10,128 nucleotides of DNA, from positions 1 to 10,128 of the forward strand of contig VEQJ01000021.1 of the NCBI GenBank assembly GCA_018883285.1. Reading direction: 5' to 3'. This DNA is from Alphaproteobacteria bacterium. GTDB lineage: Bacteria; Pseudomonadota; Alphaproteobacteria; CAISOG01. A model generated the notes under the pieces. The model searched no databases. It had not been told where the DNA came from and saw only the letters and a program-made list of their open reading frames with translations. The position numbers were made by a program, and so were the translations under genes. Numbering within the stretch: position 1 is the first letter of the stretch; every line of letters starts with the position of its first letter. Shown here piece by piece: positions 6,378 through 10,128 of the stretch.

Positions 6378-6395
6378 ATTAGGTCACGACCTAAT
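6378..6395. promoter_or_regulatory. Perfect 8-bp dyad overlapping the fliN stop, upstream of flbD
   Basis: ATTAGGTC and GACCTAAT form a perfect inverted repeat with a 2-base centre. The fliN stop codon lies inside it (6393-6391), and the flbD start is about 60 bases downstream. The tiny centre and the absence of a following T run argue against a terminator. It resembles an operator for a dimeric regulator or a processing hairpin. It does not match the CtrA pattern or the GC-rich ftr element bound by Caulobacter FlbD. Confidence 0.4.
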
Positions 6396-6801
6396 TAATG
6401 CCCGCCGAATTTTCGGACTTAATAATTTCGGTCATGGTAATGCCCAGGCGATCTTCAACAATCACCACCTCACCACGCGCTACCAGGCGGTTGTTGACGT
6501 AAATATCGATGGCCTCACCAACCTTGCGATCCAATTCTACCACCGCGCCACGTCCCAGTTTCAGCAGCTGACTGACCTTCATGGTAGCGCGCCCCAGCAC
6601 CGCCGAGATCTGCACAGGAATTTCGTAAACCGCGCCCAATTCGGTCAGAACATTGGCGGGCACCCGATCCTCCTCATTCGGCACTTTAGGCTCAAAGGCG
6701 GTTGGCGTTTCAGGCTCTAACTCACGCAGCTTAATGTCGGGGTTGCTATCAGGCGTGGAAATTTCGACATTATCGCTGCCAAAGGGATTTTCGTTACTCA
6801 T
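6391..6801 (-). CDS. fliN: Flagellar motor switch protein FliN
   Basis: FliN forms the bottom of the cytoplasmic C-ring, takes part in switching, and is the docking point for the FliH-FliI export complex. The product has 136 residues. The first 50 or so are polar, acidic and probably disordered, and the SpoA (surface presentation of antigens) domain covers about 58-128. Its typical elements are visible: IPVQISAVLGRATMKVSQLLKL, GAVVELDRKVGEAIDIYVN, and NRLVARGEVVIVEDRLGITMTEI. The ATG overlaps the fliH stop as ATGA (6801-6798), and GGAG lies 7 bases before it inside fliH, so the two are probably translationally coupled. It is followed by a 73-base gap to flbD that contains a perfect dyad. Confidence 0.96.
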   Translation of the reverse strand: MSNENPFGSDNVEISTPDSNPDIKLRELEPETPTAFEPKVPNEEDRVPANVLTELGAVYEIPVQISAVLGRATMKVSQLLKLGRGAVVELDRKVGEAIDIYVNNRLVARGEVVIVEDRLGITMTEIIKSENSAGIN

Positions 6802-7739
6802 TGCATTTCTCCAGGTTGGATATCATCAGGGTTTATAAAGTCGGGGTTGGCACCAGTTATCTCTACGGCTGCTAAAGAAACGGGCTCATCGCCATTCTCA
6901 CTTGCAGAATCGGCTGCGCCGATAGAATCTGCCGCCGCCATCACTTGAACAAGTTCGACATCTTGCGGGGCAACTTCACCTTCAATGACCATTGATTCTG
7001 AATCAGCCAAGGACGGCATGTTGTCCATAGCAATAGAAACATCCGCAGTCTGCTTAGTTTGCTGCTCATCCCAGGCGACCATCTCTTGACTGTCTTGTTG
7101 GGTATCGGCCAGATAGGCACTAAGTTTGGATTGCAACTCGGTGGCCGCCTGATGTGCCCGCCTGGCAAGGCTGCCCCCCGGCCATGCAATCAAACAATCG
7201 CCAAAGGGCTGGGTTTCATCGCCAATTAACTTGATATCCTCACCGGCAAAACATTTGCCAACAGGATCCACCAGGCTGGGGTGCAACCGAATGGCCAGCG
7301 TTGTGTGACTAAGCTGTTGCTTAATGGCTTGGCTTATCAATTCACTGATCTCCGTGATGGCCTGGCTTTGATTCAGGCTGGGCAACAACTGTTTTAAGGA
7401 TGCCACGGTCAATCCAACCGCCTGGCTGGTCACTTGCGCATCCTGCTGCCGTTTAACTTTTTCCAGCTCAGAAAGCTCGCGGCGAAAGCTTTCAATTTGA
7501 TGCACCAATTGCTGCTCTAACTCTTGAAGGGCGGCCTGCTTACCTTCCTCAAATCCTTGTGCGTGCGCCTGCTCTGCAGCGGCGGCCAGTTCTTCTTCAC
7601 TAAAAACAGGCGGGGGCGGTGGCAGATCCTCAGCCACGGGCTCTGGCATATCAAAGGATACATCAAACATAAAGCGTTCAGGCTTATGGCGGTGGTTTTC
7701 CGCGTTATCATGACCTGCATGGTGGGATGATATTGTCAT
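6798..7739 (-). CDS. fliH: Flagellar assembly protein FliH (FlbE-type) with long acidic C-terminal tail
   Basis: FliH binds and restrains the export ATPase FliI and brings it to the C-ring through FliN; the Caulobacter counterpart at this operon position is FlbE. The product has 313 residues. It starts with a His-rich polar leader and ERFMFDVSFD (about 21-30), followed by a run of five prolines (40-44), the single GxxxG-type step GFEEG (62-66) and a long coiled-coil-like helix rich in Gln and Glu (about 70-110). The conserved C-terminal domain includes LAIRLHPSLVDPV and GDCLIAWPGGSLARR and ends near residue 211. The last 102 residues are an acidic, low-complexity extension with 23 Asp/Glu, one Lys and no Arg. 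The gene begins 12 bases after fliG with a GGGGTGAG ribosome-binding site and overlaps fliN by ATGA. The assignment rests on position and domain features, because FliH diverges strongly. Confidence 0.88.
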   Translation of the reverse strand: MTISSHHAGHDNAENHRHKPERFMFDVSFDMPEPVAEDLPPPPPVFSEEELAAAAEQAHAQGFEEGKQAALQELEQQLVHQIESFRRELSELEKVKRQQDAQVTSQAVGLTVASLKQLLPSLNQSQAITEISELISQAIKQQLSHTTLAIRLHPSLVDPVGKCFAGEDIKLIGDETQPFGDCLIAWPGGSLARRAHQAATELQSKLSAYLADTQQDSQEMVAWDEQQTKQTADVSIAMDNMPSLADSESMVIEGEVAPQDVELVQVMAAADSIGAADSASENGDEPVSLAAVEITGANPDFINPDDIQPGEMQ

Positions 7740-7751
7740 TTACTCACCCCG

Positions 7752-8804
7752 TTAAAGCAGTATTTCATCTTCAGAACCTGCACCGCCTTTGGGAATAATA
7801 ATCTCATCCCGCGCTGACAAGTCCTTGGTCACTTGAACGATGTGCTGCTGGGCATCCTCAACATCTCGCAACCGCACGGGGCCAAGAGCAGCAATTTCTT
7901 CTTTAAGCAATTTGGCGGCACGTTCCGACATATTGCTGAAAAATAGGTTGCGCAAATCTTCGCTGGCACCCTTAAGGGCAACTGGCAATTTGCTCTTATC
8001 AATATTACGCATAACAATTTGCATTGAGGATGGATCCAAACGATCCAACTCTTCAAAGGTGAACATCAGGTTTTTGATCCGCTCAGCCGATTCTTTGTTT
8101 CTTTCTTCCAAGGCTGCCATAAACCGTGCCTCAGTCGAACGATCAAAATTGTTAAAGACCTCTGCCATCATTTCATACGGATCACGGCGGTTGGTTTTGG
8201 CCAGGTTATTCATAAATTCGGTTCTCAGCGTGCGCTCAATATCCTGCAAAATTTCTTTTTGCACAGGTTCTAAGCGCAGCAATCGCATGATAACCTCAAA
8301 GGCCATGCTTTCGGGCAGGCGCCCCAACACCTTAGCCGTACGGCTGGCATCAATCTTAGAAAGCACGACCGCGACAGTTTGCGGATACTCATTCTTAAGA
8401 TAGTTGGCCAACATAACTTCATTAACATTGCTCAGCTTATCCCACATGTTACGACCCGCCGGGCCACGAATATCGTCCATGATGTCGGCACTGCGATCTT
8501 TCCCAAGGACTTTTGCCAACAACCGTTCGGTTGAATCCAGGGTACCAGTAATCCCACTGCTGCTGCCCATCGCCTCAACAAATTCTAACATGACCTTTTC
8601 GACCAGGCTGGCATCAACCTTACCCAAATTGGACATTTCCAAGCTAAGGTCACGAATTTCGTCGTCCCGCAACCGTTCAAAAATTCTTGAGGCCTGCTCC
8701 TCACTCAGCGCCATCATGAATAAAGCCGCCCTTTTGGGACCAGTCAGGGTGGCACTGGTCAAAGTTGAGGCGTTAGCGGCAGGGGCAGCGGCGGCGGTAC
8801 TCAT
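7752..8804 (-). CDS. fliG: Flagellar motor switch protein FliG
   Basis: FliG links the MS ring to the C-ring and generates torque by contacting the stator protein MotA. The product has 350 residues, a little longer than the enterobacterial protein because of an Ala/Thr-rich leader of about 20 residues. The N-terminal FliF-binding domain begins at GPKRAALFMMALSEEQASRIFERL. The middle domain carries NEYPQTVAVVLSKI, the equivalent of the EHPQ motif with Tyr in place of His. The C-terminal domain contains the torque helix (VALKGASEDLRNLFF, MSERAAKLLKEEIA, LGPVRLRDVE), in which K278, R295, the acidic pair E302/E303 and R311 correspond to the charged residues shown to matter in E. coli. The start overlaps the fliF stop by ATGA, with AAAGGG six bases upstream. 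A 12-base gap separates it from fliH. Confidence 0.97.
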   Translation of the reverse strand: MSTAAAAPAANASTLTSATLTGPKRAALFMMALSEEQASRIFERLRDDEIRDLSLEMSNLGKVDASLVEKVMLEFVEAMGSSSGITGTLDSTERLLAKVLGKDRSADIMDDIRGPAGRNMWDKLSNVNEVMLANYLKNEYPQTVAVVLSKIDASRTAKVLGRLPESMAFEVIMRLLRLEPVQKEILQDIERTLRTEFMNNLAKTNRRDPYEMMAEVFNNFDRSTEARFMAALEERNKESAERIKNLMFTFEELDRLDPSSMQIVMRNIDKSKLPVALKGASEDLRNLFFSNMSERAAKLLKEEIAALGPVRLRDVEDAQQHIVQVTKDLSARDEIIIPKGGAGSEDEILL

Positions 8805-10128
8805 GAATTGCCCTTTGCTGGTTCTTGATACAGCCAGTTACGAATAACCGCGACCGAATCATCAGTATTTTTTTCAATTAAATCACCAATCTGGCGGACG
8901 GTGGCGGCCTTAACCTGCCCGCTAACCCGTGCCAAATTAACCATTTCATCAAGTTCGTTCGTATCGGGCAGATCTGTTTGCTGTTCGTTAAAGGCACCAG
9001 GCGCCCCAATAGCCTGCATCGGCATGCCTGGTTGCAACATGCGAGCTTGCGCACCAGCGGGCGCCCCCAACATCGCATTGGCCGCGCCGCCATCACCAAT
9101 GGATGCCCCAATCGGCTGCATAATTTTGTTCAGGAATGGGCGCACGACGATCAGCAGCACCAGCATGGCAACGACCGATAAGATAACCATTTCCAGCACG
9201 TCTTTGATGTCTTCCTTGGTAAAGCCCATTAATGAGCTGGATTCTTCGGGCAAGGGTTCAATGGCAGCGCTAAAGGGCATATTGACAACCTTCACGGTAT
9301 CGCCGCGCTTTTCGTCAAAGCCAGCCGCCGTCTTGACCAACTCCTGCAACTGGGTCAATTCCTCAGTGCTGCGCGGTTCCGAGCTGACCGTGCCGTCTTC
9401 TTTTTTGATTTCTTTGTTATTGACCAACACCGCAACTGACAGACGTCTGATCTGACCAGGTTCCTGAACCTCATTGGTAATGACTTTAGAGATTTCGTAG
9501 TTCACCGTTTCAGACGTACGGTTGCTTTGGCTGTTTTGCGAGTTTTGGGGGGCTGCCGCACCGCCGGTCGTGGTGGCGGGCAGGTTGCTGCCCGCACTAA
9601 CCGCACTGGCACCCTCTTTGGTTGTTTCTTGGCTGTTTTCGTTGTTGTTTTGGGTCGATCGTTCAACCTTACCTTCGGGATCGAATTTTTCACGATTGGT
9701 GGTGATGCGTTGCATATCCAGCTCGGCCGACACCTGCACCTTGGCATTACCGCTGCCCAGGGATTTTGCCAGCAACTGTTCAATCGCGCTGCTAAGGCGC
9801 ATTTCGGTATTTTGCCGCAACTCGTTGCTGCGCTGGATGACGGTTGAGCTGCTGTTGGGATCTTCAAAGCCCGCCGCCAACATATTGCCGCGATCATCGA
9901 CAATAACCACCTGGGTTGGTTGCAATTGCGGCACCGCCGCCGCGATAAGATGCTGCACAGCATTGATTTGGCCACGATCCAAGGTGCGGCGAAGTTTAAG
10001 CACCACCGATGCACTGGGCGCCTGCGTCTCACGGCTAAACAATTCCCGTTGGGGCAGAACCAGATGCACGCGCGCCGCCGCCACGCTGTCCATCGCACGG
10101 ATGCTGCGCGCCAATTCCCCCTCCAGGG
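8801..10128 (-). CDS. fliF: Flagellar MS-ring protein FliF, 3' part (5' end outside window)
   Basis: FliF oligomerises in the inner membrane to form the MS ring that houses the export gate and carries FliG. About 441 codons are visible. The frame is open to the right edge and reads LEGELARSIRAMDSV upstream of the first internal start codons, so roughly 110 N-terminal residues with the first transmembrane helix are missing. The ring-building domain is recognisable (AARVHLVLPQRELFSRE, ASVVLKL, INAVQHLIAAAVPQLQPTQVVIVDDRG). A Ser/Thr/Asn/Gln-rich insertion of about 50 residues (STQNNNENSQETTKEG and what follows) precedes TVNYEISKVITNEV and RLSVAVLVNN. The second transmembrane helix is VLEMVILSVVAMLVLLIVV. 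The C-terminal tail, from LDEMVNLARVSGQVKAATVRQIGDLIE to the end, is the FliG-binding segment. It overlaps fliG by ATGA and is probably the first gene of the operon. Confidence 0.97.
   Translation of the reverse strand, partial: LEGELARSIRAMDSVAAARVHLVLPQRELFSRETQAPSASVVLKLRRTLDRGQINAVQHLIAAAVPQLQPTQVVIVDDRGNMLAAGFEDPNSSSTVIQRSNELRQNTEMRLSSAIEQLLAKSLGSGNAKVQVSAELDMQRITTNREKFDPEGKVERSTQNNNENSQETTKEGASAVSAGSNLPATTTGGAAAPQNSQNSQSNRTSETVNYEISKVITNEVQEPGQIRRLSVAVLVNNKEIKKEDGTVSSEPRSTEELTQLQELVKTAAGFDEKRGDTVKVVNMPFSAAIEPLPEESSSLMGFTKEDIKDVLEMVILSVVAMLVLLIVVRPFLNKIMQPIGASIGDGGAANAMLGAPAGAQARMLQPGMPMQAIGAPGAFNEQQTDLPDTNELDEMVNLARVSGQVKAATVRQIGDLIEKNTDDSVAVIRNWLYQEPAKGNS

Overview
The window looks like chromosomal DNA of a flagellated alphaproteobacterium of moderate G+C. 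The main evidence is the minus-strand gene order fliF-fliG-fliH-fliN-flbD, with flhA further downstream. FlbD is the sigma-54 activator of alphaproteobacterial flagellar hierarchies, and in Caulobacter it ends the fliF operon in this order. I cannot name a genus from the sequence alone.

Left edge (1-467): the first 52 bases are the 5' end of rpmH (ribosomal protein L34) on the minus strand, starting with GTG and running off the window. Between rpmH and the next gene are an AT-rich promoter-like stretch, some inverted repeats, and a short minus-strand reading frame (264-416) that looks like the tail of a gene but has no ribosome-binding site. Two plus-strand genes follow: a 12-helix MFS exporter of the MFS_3/EntS-like type (468-1727), closed by a small palindromic hairpin with a T run, and a GNAT-like acyltransferase (1792-2436). 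The second gene converges on flhA with only 11 bases between the stop codons.

Flagellar block (2448-10128, minus strand): fliF (5' end outside the window), fliG, fliH and fliN are tightly packed, with ATGA overlaps at fliF/fliG and fliH/fliN and a 12-base gap at fliG/fliH. flbD follows 73 bases after fliN. FliF is the MS ring, FliG and FliN belong to the C-ring (rotor and switch), FliH regulates the export ATPase, FlhA is the membrane export gate, and FlbD controls later flagellar genes. flhA is a separate transcription unit: 324 bases lie between it and flbD, with a recognisable sigma-70-type promoter in front of it.

The flbD-flhA gap also carries a plus-strand reading frame of 57 codons (4682-4855) with a near-perfect Shine-Dalgarno. 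It is divergent from flhA and convergent with flbD, and its 3' end is followed by a long inverted repeat that could terminate both sides. I do not recognise its product, and it is the best candidate here for an undescribed gene. Other points of note are a roughly 100-residue, almost purely acidic tail on FliH, a perfect 8-bp dyad overlapping the fliN stop codon ahead of flbD, and the possible gene remnant beside rpmH. The rest is a conventional flagellar locus; I see no mobile element, CRISPR array, tRNA or rRNA.
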